A stretch of DNA of 64,000 bases from Anaerococcus mediterraneensis (lineage in GTDB: Bacteria; Bacillota; Clostridia; Tissierellales; Peptoniphilaceae): the NCBI RefSeq assembly GCF_900128415.1, contig NZ_LT635772.1, positions 1,674,001 through 1,738,000 of the forward strand, in the 5' to 3' direction. Under the pieces are notes generated by a model, which was given only the letters and a program-made list of their open reading frames with translations, was not told the origin of the DNA and ran no database searches. Shown in pieces: positions 45,440 through 55,179 of the stretch. A program made the translations under genes and the position numbers. Each line of letters begins with the position of its first letter. The first letter of the stretch is position 1.

Positions 45440-47887
45440 TTACACCTCTTTTCGCACAGGTGGTCTGGTATCAAAGGCATGGAGCAGTTCTTCAAATACA
45501 GGGTGGAACTGTATCACACCGACACGACCATATAAATCACTGATAAGGCATTGCCCGTTTTCCAAATCACGCAATCGCTTCTGATTGTTTTCGTCCTCTG
45601 GGTCTACACCAAAAAAGGCTAAGGTCTTTTTAATCTCGTTAAGGTCAGTGGAACGAAATGCAAATTTTAAGCCGAGGTTATTTTTCAGTTTTTCATCTAA
45701 GAGGTCGTCTGTATTTTGGGTCACGAAATATACCCCAGCGTTCATAGCACGACCAGCCCGAACCAGCTTCATAGATAGTGTTTTTCCTTGTGCTACCTGT
45801 AAAAAGCTCCATGCTTCGTCTAAATCTACAATCTTGAAAATGCTTCGGTCTGTATGGATAAAGTCTAAAGCAAAGGTACTAATGACAATCAGCATAGCAA
45901 CGGATAAAAGCTCCATAGTGGTATATTCCTCAAAGGAAGTTTCCTTGTCGGGAAGTACCAAGTCCGCAACCTGTATAATGTTCAGTTGTTTTTCTAAGCT
46001 GATAGACTGCTCCACATAACCATTACTGAATAATAAATGTGCAAAGTCATAGTCTGTAAAACTTTCGATATGGTCGGCTATACTGGTACTTAGTGGCGTA
46101 TTCTCAACCCGTAATTCCTCAATCACTTTCATCAACCCTCGTACTTCACTATTGGTTACTGCACGAATGGCTTTTCTAAGGATTGGGAAGCGTTCCCCAT
46201 CACGAGAGGAAATCCCCGTAAGGAATGTCAGAATATCAATAGCCAGTGATTCAGAATCTTTGGGATTTTTCATAATCACATAAGGGTCAAGTAAGCCTTT
46301 GTTTTTCTCATCAGAAGTCAGAGTGACGATATTGATTTCATGGGAAATCTCTGGCAAGGTTTCTTTCCATCTGCCACGTTCTGCTTTTGGGTCTACAATC
46401 ACTGCTTGTGCCCCATAAAGCACCGCATAATAGACGATAAGGTTATTCGCAAAGGATTTACCACCACCCAGCGAACCAACAAAAGCCGACGCTAACGCAT
46501 TGGTTACTGAACCCTTAACCCCTTGACTGGCAAGAGCAGGTTTCAGATAGACATTGCGTCCAGTATCTAAGCTGTAGCCAACATAAATCCCCTCATTTTC
46601 CCCCAGCATTTGAGTAGCACCAAAACCTAAACCAGCGAGGAAATCAGAGGTCACGTATTGAATATAATCATTCATATAACGCTTGCTGGCAGGTAAAAAT
46701 TCTTCATGTAAGCCGAGCATATCCCCAAATGGTCGTACCAGTTTTACGCTTAAATCGTCATAAAAATCTTTCACTTCATTACAACGACGTTTGAGTTCGT
46801 CAAGATCATTTGCTGATACCCTTACCACATAAGACAGCTTGTACATAGATTCCTTGCTTTGGTCTAAATTGGTTTCCAGCTCATTCACACTTTCCAGAGC
46901 TTCCGCCACATTGGAGCTGGTTTCATTATCACTTTGCCAAGCGTGGTTATCCAAGTCTTTCAGTTCTTTCTTTTTATTGCGGACAGTAGATAGGGCTTTA
47001 CGATTCGCTACAATTTCCACATTCATTGACGTATCAATCGGGAATGTAAATTGCTGTTGCTGGTAGTAGAAGATTTCAGAGGACGGGAAGTCCAGTTCTC
47101 CGACAATGCTGTTAATGGTAAAGTAAGCTACATAGACGGTTTCATCTTCCTGCTGGATTTTCAAATATCGCTGTTTTTCTTCCACCAAACAGCGAGTAGG
47201 CTTAATCAAGTCATAGTATTTAATCAGCGTTTCATTATCCAGCTTTTTCTTTGATAGATGGTACTCATACTCTTCATAGGCAGTGCCTGTCTGTCCGTAA
47301 AGGTGTTCAATCAGATAGCCGAAGTCGTCCTTATCTAACCTGCGGATTTTGAAACGACGAGAGATTTTATTTTCTAAGAGCTTTTCCATCTTCTGAAAAC
47401 GCAGGATTTCATCATTACTCATACTAACAAAATCGCCCATCAGCTTATGGTTCACATCATAGACAAAATCAGACAAAGCATTTTTTGCTTCAACGGTAAG
47501 ACTTTTCATAGAAAACTCCTGATCGTTGAGAAGCAACTTAAAGCCGATAAAGAAACGGTAGTTCACTTGATTTTCGCCAATCATGGATATTAAAGCGTCT
47601 GTCTGTTGGTCGATTTTGTCATAGGCAACCGCTTTGAGCTTGCCAGTGACTTCATTTTTGGAACGCTCTTGTGCAGAACGTATGCTGGATTCTGTACTGA
47701 TTTGTAAAGCATGAATTTTGCCATCACGATTTTGTGCGATAAGCTGTCTGAAAGAATCATGCACTTGTATTTTCTGTTCTGGACTTAGAAATGAGTAATT
47801 GTAAGGAACAAGCTCATAGTAAGCATAACATTCCCCGTCTTTATTCCAGACGAGATTGTTTTCAATGTATTTAATTGGATATGCCAT
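45440..47887 (-). CDS. orf16: Tn916 Orf16, VirB4-like conjugation ATPase
   Basis: The start at 47887 (MAYPIKYIENNLVWNKDGEC) follows AGGAGTG; the product is 815 residues. Walker A reads SLGGGKSFANNL and Walker B FKIVDLDEAWSFL, as in VirB4/TraE ATPases that power pilus or channel assembly. Confidence 0.95.
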   Translation of the reverse strand: MAYPIKYIENNLVWNKDGECYAYYELVPYNYSFLSPEQKIQVHDSFRQLIAQNRDGKIHALQISTESSIRSAQERSKNEVTGKLKAVAYDKIDQQTDALISMIGENQVNYRFFIGFKLLLNDQEFSMKSLTVEAKNALSDFVYDVNHKLMGDFVSMSNDEILRFQKMEKLLENKISRRFKIRRLDKDDFGYLIEHLYGQTGTAYEEYEYHLSKKKLDNETLIKYYDLIKPTRCLVEEKQRYLKIQQEDETVYVAYFTINSIVGELDFPSSEIFYYQQQQFTFPIDTSMNVEIVANRKALSTVRNKKKELKDLDNHAWQSDNETSSNVAEALESVNELETNLDQSKESMYKLSYVVRVSANDLDELKRRCNEVKDFYDDLSVKLVRPFGDMLGLHEEFLPASKRYMNDYIQYVTSDFLAGLGFGATQMLGENEGIYVGYSLDTGRNVYLKPALASQGVKGSVTNALASAFVGSLGGGKSFANNLIVYYAVLYGAQAVIVDPKAERGRWKETLPEISHEINIVTLTSDEKNKGLLDPYVIMKNPKDSESLAIDILTFLTGISSRDGERFPILRKAIRAVTNSEVRGLMKVIEELRVENTPLSTSIADHIESFTDYDFAHLLFSNGYVEQSISLEKQLNIIQVADLVLPDKETSFEEYTTMELLSVAMLIVISTFALDFIHTDRSIFKIVDLDEAWSFLQVAQGKTLSMKLVRAGRAMNAGVYFVTQNTDDLLDEKLKNNLGLKFAFRSTDLNEIKKTLAFFGVDPEDENNQKRLRDLENGQCLISDLYGRVGVIQFHPVFEELLHAFDTRPPVRKEV

Positions 47888-48263
47888 AAAATTCACTCCT
47901 AACTGCTGTAATGGCTTCTTGTGGCTGGTTTCTGCCAAGCGTTACTTTTTTTCCTGCATAGGTCAGCTTTGGTCGCAGTGCATAAGCAATGACAGACTTC
48001 AAAAATCCATAAGGCTTTTTACCATCAAAAGTTTTTGTAGACATAAACCATGTGAAAGCCACAGGAATCCCAAAGTATTTGAGAAATGCTCCCTCTATCA
48101 TGGAAAGAGGGGGCAAGTTGCCAAGTATCATCACTGCAAAGAGTGACACGACAAACCATGTCATTTGCGTAAAGGTTATGGGAAACGGAAGTCTAAAATC
48201 ATTGATAGAATACAGTACCTTTTCCACAGACCAGATACTGGTATAGCTTCGTATTTTCTTCAT
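47871..48263 (-). CDS. orf17: Tn916 Orf17, TcpE-like membrane protein
   Basis: I prefer the start at 48263 (MKKIRSYTSIWSVEKVLYSI), which follows AAAGGATTG, over an upstream start overlapping orf18. The 130-residue protein has two membrane helices (TWFVVSLFAVMILGNLPPLS and following) and belongs to the TcpE family. It overlaps orf16 by 17 nt. Confidence 0.92.
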   Translation of the reverse strand: MKKIRSYTSIWSVEKVLYSINDFRLPFPITFTQMTWFVVSLFAVMILGNLPPLSMIEGAFLKYFGIPVAFTWFMSTKTFDGKKPYGFLKSVIAYALRPKLTYAGKKVTLGRNQPQEAITAVRSEFYGISN

Positions 48264-48351
48264 GTAATCAATCCTTTCATAAAAAATAGGGGTAGCTGAT
48301 TGAGCCACCCCGTAAAATAGAAAATCTGCCAGTAGTAATGTACCGACAGAT

Positions 48352-48849
48352 TTAATAGACGATTTCAAAAATCCCATGATTGGTTGAGATAAACGTTCCT
48401 GAAAGGTCTAAATCCCGACCATAGGCTTGATAATCAATATAGTTTTGAAGACTAGCTGGTACTTCGCCTAAAGCACCCGTTTCTTCAATGTAGTAGCGTG
48501 CCACGTCATACATATCATCACAATCGGAATGAATGATAATATCCTCTTGATGTTCGCTTAGTTCTTCAATGCTTGAAAAATGAGTGAGCAGAGCAGATAG
48601 CTCCGATTGTAATTCTTCGGGTAATTCCGATACCATTTCCCATAGTCGATTGAGTTCGCCAATGGAAGTGTATTCGTCAACCGTAAAGGGTAACTCGTAG
48701 TCATGAATGGCGTATTCCTCATATTCATCATTCAAGCCGATTTTCTCTTTGACTTCCTCAAAGTCAATGGGAAAGGTAAACCACGCACCGACCAATTCGC
48801 CCTCATTGTATTTGCCTAAATTCGCAATATAGACTTGCATATCGTCCAT
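48352..48849 (-). CDS. ardA: Antirestriction protein ArdA (Tn916 Orf18)
   Basis: The 165-residue acidic protein (VYIANLGKYNEGELVGAWFT, then many D/E) is the DNA-mimic ArdA type that blocks type I restriction enzymes when the element enters a new host. It lies in the transfer region, ensuring early expression. Confidence 0.95.
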   Translation of the reverse strand: MDDMQVYIANLGKYNEGELVGAWFTFPIDFEEVKEKIGLNDEYEEYAIHDYELPFTVDEYTSIGELNRLWEMVSELPEELQSELSALLTHFSSIEELSEHQEDIIIHSDCDDMYDVARYYIEETGALGEVPASLQNYIDYQAYGRDLDLSGTFISTNHGIFEIVY

Positions 48850-48965
48850 ATATTCACGTCCTTTCTTTGTAGAGATTCAAAAATCCCTACCGCACTTCGT
48901 TTGGTGTACCATTCCTTTGCGGAACATAAGAAAACCACTTATATTCCACAAAAGAACGGTTTTAT

Positions 48966-49187
48966 TTAAGCACCAATAATGCGATTGAATAGCTCTAGTA
49001 AAATGTCTTTTACTCCAGCAGCGTTGAAGACTAAGCCAACCGCAATAATCGCAATAATTAAAAAGCCAATCAGTTTGCTAAACTCACGCTTGAAGCCAAG
49101 ATACAAGCCAATCACAACGATTGCTAAAAGCACCAGTGATTGAGCGTTTGATAGAAACCAGTTATAAAGGTTTTGTCCAAAATTCAT
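48966..49187 (-). CDS. orf19: Tn916 Orf19, small membrane protein
   Basis: The 73-residue protein has two hydrophobic helices (QSLVLLAIVVIGLYLGF and LIGFLIIAIIAVGLVF). It is a TcpD/VirB2-like small channel component by position. GGAGAACATTTTT precedes the start. Confidence 0.88.
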   Translation of the reverse strand: MNFGQNLYNWFLSNAQSLVLLAIVVIGLYLGFKREFSKLIGFLIIAIIAVGLVFNAAGVKDILLELFNRIIGA

Positions 49188-49229
49188 AAAAATGTTCTCC
49201 TCTCTATATTCAATGAATTTGTATTTGAG

Positions 49230-50420
49230 TTATTTTTTTGTTGTTATCACGTCCTGTTCTTTTACTGACTGTTGCTTCAAAATCTGCTTGTGTCGGTCTG
49301 TCAGTTTCGCATGGTCGAGAATGTCTTTTACAACCTGCGTCTGGTTGATTTCATCAAGTTTAATCGCAACCTTTAAGGTCGGGGCAACTTGATGAGATAG
49401 CCAGTTCAGCGTCCTTTGGAAGGAGTAAGGCTCTGGTTTTGTGGTTAGTTTTAATCGTTCACGATTGTTCCCAATAAACCAAGCCCATTCTTCATTCAGT
49501 TTCCAATCAGAACGAGGTTTGGAATCGTCTTTATCTACAAAACGGATATACCGATTGATAATTTTAAAGGCGGTATGCTCTGGATTGTCATAGACGAGTA
49601 AATCACGGACTGCATAATAGGCACGCTCATTTTTCAATCGAATCTCAAAACGGTTTTTTACTTCTGCGTCTTCAATGGGAATATCATTTTTCTTGTACTG
49701 CTCGTAGTCCTTTTCATAGATACAGAAATAAACTTCACTTTGTAATGAACCGATATAGAGGGTGTTTCCCATACATTCCTTTTCCTCTTTGCGTACCAGT
49801 TCGCCACTGCGATAGCTTTTAAAACTGCGGAAGACGGAGATACATTCTTCCTGTTGGCACTTTTCAGTGAGTACAGGGATATTCAAAATCCCTGTCTTAT
49901 CGTTAATGGCAAGGTCAAGGCGTTTCATCACACCGCCAGCCACCAAAACGTCCATAAAGAACTCATACCAGCTTCTTTGTTGTGCCAGAAGATAGCTTTC
50001 AAATTGTCTGCACCCACGACCTTTCAATTCCACCAGAACTCCTTTGTCCAGTTCATGGGAGCAAAGGACGAATATGTCGCCTAAAGCATAATGCTCTGAA
50101 TAAGAATAGAAACCATAGTCCTCATGAAGAAAATAGGACAGTTTCAGTTGTAAGATGTTTTCGACCACCTGCTGTACGTCTGTTGTCGGAAAGCGAATCC
50201 TTACATAATCAAACAGCATTTCAAGGGGAGCGTCGGGATTGAAGCGTTCCAGAGCTTCCCAAAGGGACTGCTGTAAATCCTCTGATGGCTTGACTTTTCC
50301 TGTTTCAATATCGCTTAGATACTGCCTTGTAATACCAGTCGCAACAGCTAAACGGTTTTGAGATAGTCCATAAGCCAAGCGTTTTTCTTTTAAATGCTGT
50401 AACCAAGTTTGTTCATTCAG
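49230..50420 (-). CDS. orf20: Tn916 Orf20 relaxase (MobT/Rep_trans), CTG start
   Basis: The protein (NEQTWLQHLKEKRLAYGLSQ onward, about 396 aa) has an N-terminal helix-turn-helix and a Rep_trans relaxase domain with RLDLAINDK. The ribosome site GGAGGG is 7 nt before CTG 50420, which I take as the start; the frame's earlier TTG overlaps that ribosome site. It nicks the neighbouring oriT. Confidence 0.94.
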   Translation of the reverse strand: MNEQTWLQHLKEKRLAYGLSQNRLAVATGITRQYLSDIETGKVKPSEDLQQSLWEALERFNPDAPLEMLFDYVRIRFPTTDVQQVVENILQLKLSYFLHEDYGFYSYSEHYALGDIFVLCSHELDKGVLVELKGRGCRQFESYLLAQQRSWYEFFMDVLVAGGVMKRLDLAINDKTGILNIPVLTEKCQQEECISVFRSFKSYRSGELVRKEEKECMGNTLYIGSLQSEVYFCIYEKDYEQYKKNDIPIEDAEVKNRFEIRLKNERAYYAVRDLLVYDNPEHTAFKIINRYIRFVDKDDSKPRSDWKLNEEWAWFIGNNRERLKLTTKPEPYSFQRTLNWLSHQVAPTLKVAIKLDEINQTQVVKDILDHAKLTDRHKQILKQQSVKEQDVITTKK

Positions 50421-50435
50421 TAAAAATCCCTCCAA

Positions 50436-50612
50436 TCAAAAAGGCGTATGTCAACTTTTAAAGCCCATTTGACATACGCTGAAATTTTGTAAATCCCTTG
50501 TAACCAAAGGATTTTCTAATGTTTTTTTGACTGTTTCCTGTCGATTTGTACCCCCCTGTTAGATACGGGGGGTTAAGTGCTGGCGTGGCTATTGCCACAC
50601 CAGCCAGCAAGA
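50436..50612. other. Tn916 origin of transfer
   Basis: The region between orf20 and orf21 holds the hairpin CCCCCCTGTTAGATACGGGGGG-like repeat (50,551-50,573) and further repeats to 50,470 with TTGACATACGCC. The position and hairpin match the Tn916 oriT. Confidence 0.85.
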
Positions 50613-51998
50613 TCAGTCCACACCTGCGACTTCCGCTTCGCACGTCGCCTGCGTGGACTGTCTGCTGTTGGATAACTTTTTAATTTCCTCCAAGAAATCA
50701 TATCCTTTTGGTACAAGGGGAGTATAAAACTCTGATATGACACTTGTTCCTACATCAACATAGCCACGACCTTTGATTCGCTTTAAGAAGAAATCCTTTT
50801 GTACGTCACTGCCAAACATCATGCCATAGCCCATTTCAGACATACGACCTAAAGCCACTCTGAAATTAAACTGATCACGGATTCCGTCGCCTAAATATTT
50901 TGCGTCTGGACGTTGACAAGCCAGTATTAGAAAGAAGCCAGCTTGACGACCTAACATGACAATCTGTTTCAGCTTATTCATAACTGCGGTGTTTTCTTTT
51001 GTTCCCAGCATTTCCATGAAAGCGACGTATTCATCAAAGATTAAGAAGTGTGCCGGGAGACCTAAGTAAGCATAATTTTTGCCAGTCTTATAGTTCTTCA
51101 TCTGCTTCATTTCCTCACTACGTTTCATCATTTCTTCATAGAATGTTTCAATGCAAGAAAGCAAGTCTTCTTTTCTATAGTAGACATTTGCCATCACAGA
51201 ACCTAAGTCCGCAAGGTCAGCATTTTTCGGGTCAAGAATATACAGTTTTGAATCTGTATGAAGCAAGGCTTCAATCAGTGTCAGTATAAAGTAAGTTTTA
51301 CCGCCACCTGTACCACCAGCAATCAACATATGAGGGAGCTTATCATATTCCCACCATACGTTTTTCATTAAGCGAAGTTTACCATCTTTAGCTTCTACTT
51401 CATCAATAGAAATACGACTGGCTATGGTGTCATAGAGCAAAGTATATTCCACATAGGAATCCTTTAACTCTTTATCCGTCAGCTCACAGTACAAGCCACT
51501 CTCTAATTTCTTTTCCAAGTGTAAGAGTTGGTCTTGATATTTTCCCAGCGTGATTTCCACCCGTATCTGTATCAAGCCATTTTTAAGTCGATAATACATT
51601 TTAGGGAAGTAGGTTATCTTTTCCTTTGTACGACCAGCACTATCTTTAAAGAAACCCTCTGTTTTGACCTGTTCAGATTCATACCACTTGTTTTCAAGTA
51701 TCATCTTTGCCAGTTTTTGACGGTGGTAAAGTTGTTTAACCGTATCATAGCGAACCCGTTTGAATACAAACGCTACCAGCAAGCAGATAAGAATTGCGAC
51801 ACTGAAACTGATAATTAAATAGGGAATGTCAATCTTATCTGCTTGTGATAGGTTAAAATCCTGCCAGTTGATCTGCTGGATTGTCTTCACATGAAACAGT
51901 CCGACAACCAGCAGGAAAACAGGCAGGAGTGACGCTATCGTAAAATGAAAGACTAAATCTTTACCAGATGGGCGAATCCTTTTACCACGCTGTTTCAT
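50613..51998 (-). CDS. orf21: Tn916 Orf21, FtsK/SpoIIIE-type coupling ATPase
   Basis: The 461-residue protein has two N-terminal membrane helices and an FtsK-like motor with Walker A AGGTGGGKTYF and Walker B FLIFDEYVAF. It connects the Orf20-DNA complex to the conjugation channel, as TcpA does in pCW3. Confidence 0.95.
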   Translation of the reverse strand: MKQRGKRIRPSGKDLVFHFTIASLLPVFLLVVGLFHVKTIQQINWQDFNLSQADKIDIPYLIISFSVAILICLLVAFVFKRVRYDTVKQLYHRQKLAKMILENKWYESEQVKTEGFFKDSAGRTKEKITYFPKMYYRLKNGLIQIRVEITLGKYQDQLLHLEKKLESGLYCELTDKELKDSYVEYTLLYDTIASRISIDEVEAKDGKLRLMKNVWWEYDKLPHMLIAGGTGGGKTYFILTLIEALLHTDSKLYILDPKNADLADLGSVMANVYYRKEDLLSCIETFYEEMMKRSEEMKQMKNYKTGKNYAYLGLPAHFLIFDEYVAFMEMLGTKENTAVMNKLKQIVMLGRQAGFFLILACQRPDAKYLGDGIRDQFNFRVALGRMSEMGYGMMFGSDVQKDFFLKRIKGRGYVDVGTSVISEFYTPLVPKGYDFLEEIKKLSNSRQSTQATCEAEVAGVD

Positions 51999-52026
51999 GC
52001 GAAAAAGTCTCCTTTCTACCTAGCGA

Positions 52027-52413
52027 CTATTTGTCTTGTGTCGGTTCTTTCTTTGCTTGTGGTTGAGCTTTGAATGAACTAGAATCCTTTGTCAGCACAA
52101 TATCGTCTGCCTTGATATACCAGTCAACATCTGCTCCTTGATAGGTGGCAGTAGCAACGGTGTCCGCAATGGGATTGATAAGTTCCACCCGTGCGTTATA
52201 ATCAAACTCTTTCAAAGGCACGCTGGCAGGAATACTTACTTGAATCATGCGTCCTTGTCCTTTGGATTTTAAGTCATAGGTACGTTCCTTGATTTCATCT
52301 GAAACCGACCCGTCTTCATTTTGGATTCTCACTTCACGACGTAGAGCAGAGAATTTCAATTCTCCAAAAGTCGTGTCTTTATCTAATACAATGCCATTTG
52401 CTAATCTCATCAT
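52027..52413 (-). CDS. orf22: Tn916 Orf22 (DUF961 protein)
   Basis: The 128-residue protein (MRLANGIVLDKDTTFGELKF) belongs to the DUF961/YdcP family encoded at the start of Tn916-type transfer operons. AGAGAGGAAAA precedes it. It is related to the following orf23 product; the role is unknown. Confidence 0.92.
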   Translation of the reverse strand: MMRLANGIVLDKDTTFGELKFSALRREVRIQNEDGSVSDEIKERTYDLKSKGQGRMIQVSIPASVPLKEFDYNARVELINPIADTVATATYQGADVDWYIKADDIVLTKDSSSFKAQPQAKKEPTQDK

Positions 52414-52428
52414 TTTTCCTCTCTTTCT

Positions 52429-52743
52429 TTATTCTTTTATCATGTCGTCAGCATGTAAAAGGTAATTTGTAAAACCACGAGTGCCGATTTTGTAGCCCTC
52501 TGCGGTAATACGTGGATTGACTAACTTCACACGTTCCTCAAAGCCGAAATGTTTTTCGCCAGCTTCAGCAGGAAGCACCACCACAATATCATCTGCTCTT
52601 TGAACATCAGAATAGAGATTATAGCTTCTTGATAAGACAGTTAGCCGTCCGTTGATTCTTCGCTGAACGACTTTATCCTCGCCAGCAAATTCTAAATTGC
52701 CGAATGTTTTTTCCATGTTGGGAATCACAAATTTAAGTTCCAT
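52429..52743 (-). CDS. orf23: Tn916 Orf23 (DUF961 protein)
   Basis: The 104-residue protein (MELKFVIPNMEKTFGNLEFA) is a paralogue of Orf22 with the same TFGxLxF start. It is the first sizeable gene of the transfer operon. Its function is not known. Confidence 0.92.
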   Translation of the reverse strand: MELKFVIPNMEKTFGNLEFAGEDKVVQRRINGRLTVLSRSYNLYSDVQRADDIVVVLPAEAGEKHFGFEERVKLVNPRITAEGYKIGTRGFTNYLLHADDMIKE

Positions 52744-52765
52744 ATTTTTACCTATCCTTTCTTTT

Positions 52766-52840
52766 TTATTGGCTGAATGAATGTTTGATGGTCTTAAAGA
52801 GTGGGGAACGACCTTTTGATTCTTGATTTTTTGTTTTCAT
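52766..52840 (-). CDS. Short terminal frame of the Tn916-type element (24 aa)
   Basis: AGGAAGTGAACTT precedes an ATG at 52840 and a 24-codon basic peptide (MKTKNQESKGRSPLFKTIKH...). It lies between the right end and orf23. The frame is short but has a good ribosome site and translates just before orf23. Confidence 0.55.
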   Translation of the reverse strand: MKTKNQESKGRSPLFKTIKHSFSQ

Positions 52841-53093
52841 AAGTTCACTTCCTTTCAAAATCGGGTAAAAAAATAGACACCTCATTTTTTGAAGTGTCTA
52901 CCTATTAAATATTCAAATTTTATTGGAAGTATCTTTATATCTTCACTTTTCAAGGATAAATCGTCGTATCAAAGCTCATTCATAAGTAGTAAATTAGTAG
53001 TAAATTGAGTGGTTTTGACCTTGATAAAGTGTGATAAGTCCAGTTTTTATGCGGATAACTAGATTTTTATGCTATTTTTTAAAAAATAAAAAA

Positions 53094-53131
53094 ACACCTT
53101 AATTATGTAGTTTTATACATAATTAAGGTGT
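53094..53131. terminator. Terminator of the two-component operon
   Basis: ACACCTTAATTATGTA is perfectly inverted around a 6 nt loop (16 bp stem) with an A/T tract. It ends the histidine kinase transcript about 10 nt from the Tn916 junction. Confidence 0.88.
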
Positions 53132-53136
53132 AATCC

Positions 53137-54183
53137 TCATTTATTTTTTAATCTTACAATGACAATAACTTCATTATTAGAACTTTCTACCTCTATCTTA
53201 CCCTCATGTAATTCAATAATTTCTTTTGCGATAGGTAAACCTAAGCCAGATCCCACTTTTTTTGAATTTCTTGCTAGATTTAATCTAGTAAATTTGTTAA
53301 ACATATTTCTTATCTGCGCTTCTTCTAGTGTATCGGCCTTGTTAATAATTTTTAATATTACACACTTATACGTTTGATATATTTTAACTTTTATCTCTGT
53401 ATTTGCATAAGAATATAAGATTGCATTTTTTAAAATATTCTCTAAGGCTCTTTTCATTTTATTTGGATCGACATTTACAAATATTGAGCCTTCACTTGAG
53501 ATATTTATCTTATGATTATTCTCTTTCATCATAGGATAAAGCTCATCTCTTAATTGTATTAAAAAATATTCTAAATCAATTTTTTCTTTATGAATACTAA
53601 ATTCACCATTATTTAATCTAGCAATTTCAAAAAATTGGTTTATAAGATCTTCTAATCCTAATGCTGTTTCTAATAATTGTCTAATATATTTCTCTCTTTG
53701 CTTATTAGGCAAGTCTTTCATTTCATCGAGCATTGATAAATATCCAATGATAGATGTCAAAGGAGTTCTTAAGTCATGTGCTAAGTAGGTGATTAAATCA
53801 TTATCTTCATTTTCTCTTTTTTTAAGCGTATATTCTATCTCTTTTTGTTTAAATTTTAATCTATTTATGGAATCTTCTAAAGTTTTATAAGGAGTCGGGA
53901 AACTAACAACATTCTCATCCAAATCGTCTATTTTTTTGCATAAGTCAATATAATCTTTCTCTAATTTTGAAAATTCTTTTATTATAATAATTAATATCCC
54001 CAATAATAAAATAACAAAAAAAATCAGATCCAATCTATTAACAAAAAATTCGTGTATTTCATTATTAAATCTAAAAATATTGCTATCTATTGCAAGCATA
54101 CAACTTAAAACTATAATTAAAAATATAGCAATTTCTTTTATCAGCTTTTTCAGAATACTTTCAAAGTATTTATCTTTATCCAA
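53137..54183 (-). CDS. Sensor histidine kinase, VanS-like
   Basis: The 348-residue protein has two N-terminal membrane helices (residues 16-31 and 51-68), a short linker, an H-box LITYLAHDLRTPLTSIIGYL, an N-box LENILKNAILYS and GSGLGLPIAKEI in the ATP-binding domain. The kinase resembles VanS-type sensors of cell-wall antibiotics. It overlaps its regulator gene by 8 nt and lies upstream of the interrupted ABC cassette. Confidence 0.93.
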   Translation of the reverse strand: MDKDKYFESILKKLIKEIAIFLIIVLSCMLAIDSNIFRFNNEIHEFFVNRLDLIFFVILLLGILIIIIKEFSKLEKDYIDLCKKIDDLDENVVSFPTPYKTLEDSINRLKFKQKEIEYTLKKRENEDNDLITYLAHDLRTPLTSIIGYLSMLDEMKDLPNKQREKYIRQLLETALGLEDLINQFFEIARLNNGEFSIHKEKIDLEYFLIQLRDELYPMMKENNHKINISSEGSIFVNVDPNKMKRALENILKNAILYSYANTEIKVKIYQTYKCVILKIINKADTLEEAQIRNMFNKFTRLNLARNSKKVGSGLGLPIAKEIIELHEGKIEVESSNNEVIVIVRLKNK

Positions 54184-54859
54184 TCTTATAACCTACCCCC
54201 CAAACAGTTGTTATTATATTATTTTTTTCTCCTAATTTTTCTCTAATATGCCTAATATGAACTGAAACCGTATTGTTTTTTATATAATATTCATCCGGAT
54301 ATATTTTATAGAATAAATCTTCGGATCCTAGTACTTCAGATTTTTTCTCTAGTAATGATTTTAAAATAATAAATTCAATAGGAGTTAAATCAATTTCCTG
54401 TCCATCAACTAAAACTTCTCTTGATTTGATATTTAAATCCACATTTTGATAAGTTAAAATATTTCCTGTACCTTCTTTAGTTTTTAAATTATAATTATTG
54501 TATCTTCTTAATTGAGCCTTTACTCTAGCAACTAACTCTCCAGGTAAAAATGGTTTAGTTACATAATCATCCGCTCCAAAGGTTAAGCCCTTAATTTTAC
54601 TTGACTCATCATCTTTTGATGTAAGCATAATAATTGGATAATTAAAAGACTCTCTAATCTTTTTGCATAAATAATATCCATCTTTATCAGGTAACATAAT
54701 ATCTAAAATCGCTAAATCAAATTCTTCTTCCTTAATATATCTAATTGCTTCCTCTGAACATGTTGCCTTTTTTATAATATAATTTTCATTTTCTAGATAT
54801 ATCTCTATTAAATCTAAAATACTTTCATCATCTTCTACTACTAATACTGAGTAATTCAT
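54176..54859 (-). CDS. OmpR-family response regulator, VanR-like
   Basis: The 227-residue regulator has a receiver domain with acidic pocket (VVEDDESI), phosphorylated aspartate in LAILDIMLPD, and a lysine in VTKPF, followed by a winged-helix DNA-binding domain ending VWGVGYKIG. It probably activates the ABC exporter genes beyond the Tn916-type insertion. Confidence 0.94.
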   Translation of the reverse strand: MNYSVLVVEDDESILDLIEIYLENENYIIKKATCSEEAIRYIKEEEFDLAILDIMLPDKDGYYLCKKIRESFNYPIIMLTSKDDESSKIKGLTFGADDYVTKPFLPGELVARVKAQLRRYNNYNLKTKEGTGNILTYQNVDLNIKSREVLVDGQEIDLTPIEFIILKSLLEKKSEVLGSEDLFYKIYPDEYYIKNNTVSVHIRHIREKLGEKNNIITTVWGVGYKIG

Positions 54860-55156
54860 AACTAAATTTCCACCATTTTAAATCTATCACTTTTGTCAAA
54901 ACAACTTTAAAAAAATAAAGAAATTTTTTAATTAAAAGAATCAAGAAGAACAATACAACATCCTTTTAATGAATTAAATATATCTTTCTAAATTTCTTAA
55001 ATCTATAATTTTTGATTTAATATACATTTCTTTCGTTGTTTATAAATGTCTACTTATAGATATTGTACCATTATTCTTTATCTCATTTCAATATCTATAT
55101 CTACTATATTGATAATATAGCACCATTATACAACCTATATACATAAAAAAAATAAA
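54860..55156. other. Intergenic region upstream of the two-component genes
   Basis: About 300 nt of very AT-rich DNA with no open frame and no clear sigma-A promoter at proper spacing; TTGACA occurs at about 54,893-54,898 on the minus strand but lacks a well-spaced -10. It probably contains the junction with the older ICE relic. Confidence 0.45.
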
Positions 55157-55174
55157 GGCAGTCCGAAGACTGCC
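55157..55174. terminator. Terminator after the SSB-like gene
   Basis: GGCAGTC-TTCG-GACTGCC is a perfect 7 bp stem with a stable tetraloop, followed on the minus strand by TTTATTTTTTTT. Confidence 0.92.
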
Positions 55175-55179
55175 GATAT

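Larger units (their letters stand above)
35047..53083. mobile_element. Tn916-type conjugative transposon carrying tet(M) (about 18.0 kb)
   Basis: The block has the full Tn916 gene order: int, xis, orf8, orf7, orf9, orf6, tet(M) with leader orf12, orf13-18 (conjugation and ArdA), orf19, orf20, oriT, orf21-23 and a short terminal frame. The length between AT-rich ends is close to the known 18 kb. The left end (AAACAAAGTATAAATTTC) and right end (TTATGCTATTTTTT) lie in T/A-rich target DNA. End positions are uncertain by about 6 nt. Confidence 0.95.

Noticed and set aside
54860..55156. A sigma-A promoter at TTGACA near 54,893 for the response regulator gene.
   Set aside because: No -10 box lies 16-18 nt downstream, so I do not report it as a promoter.
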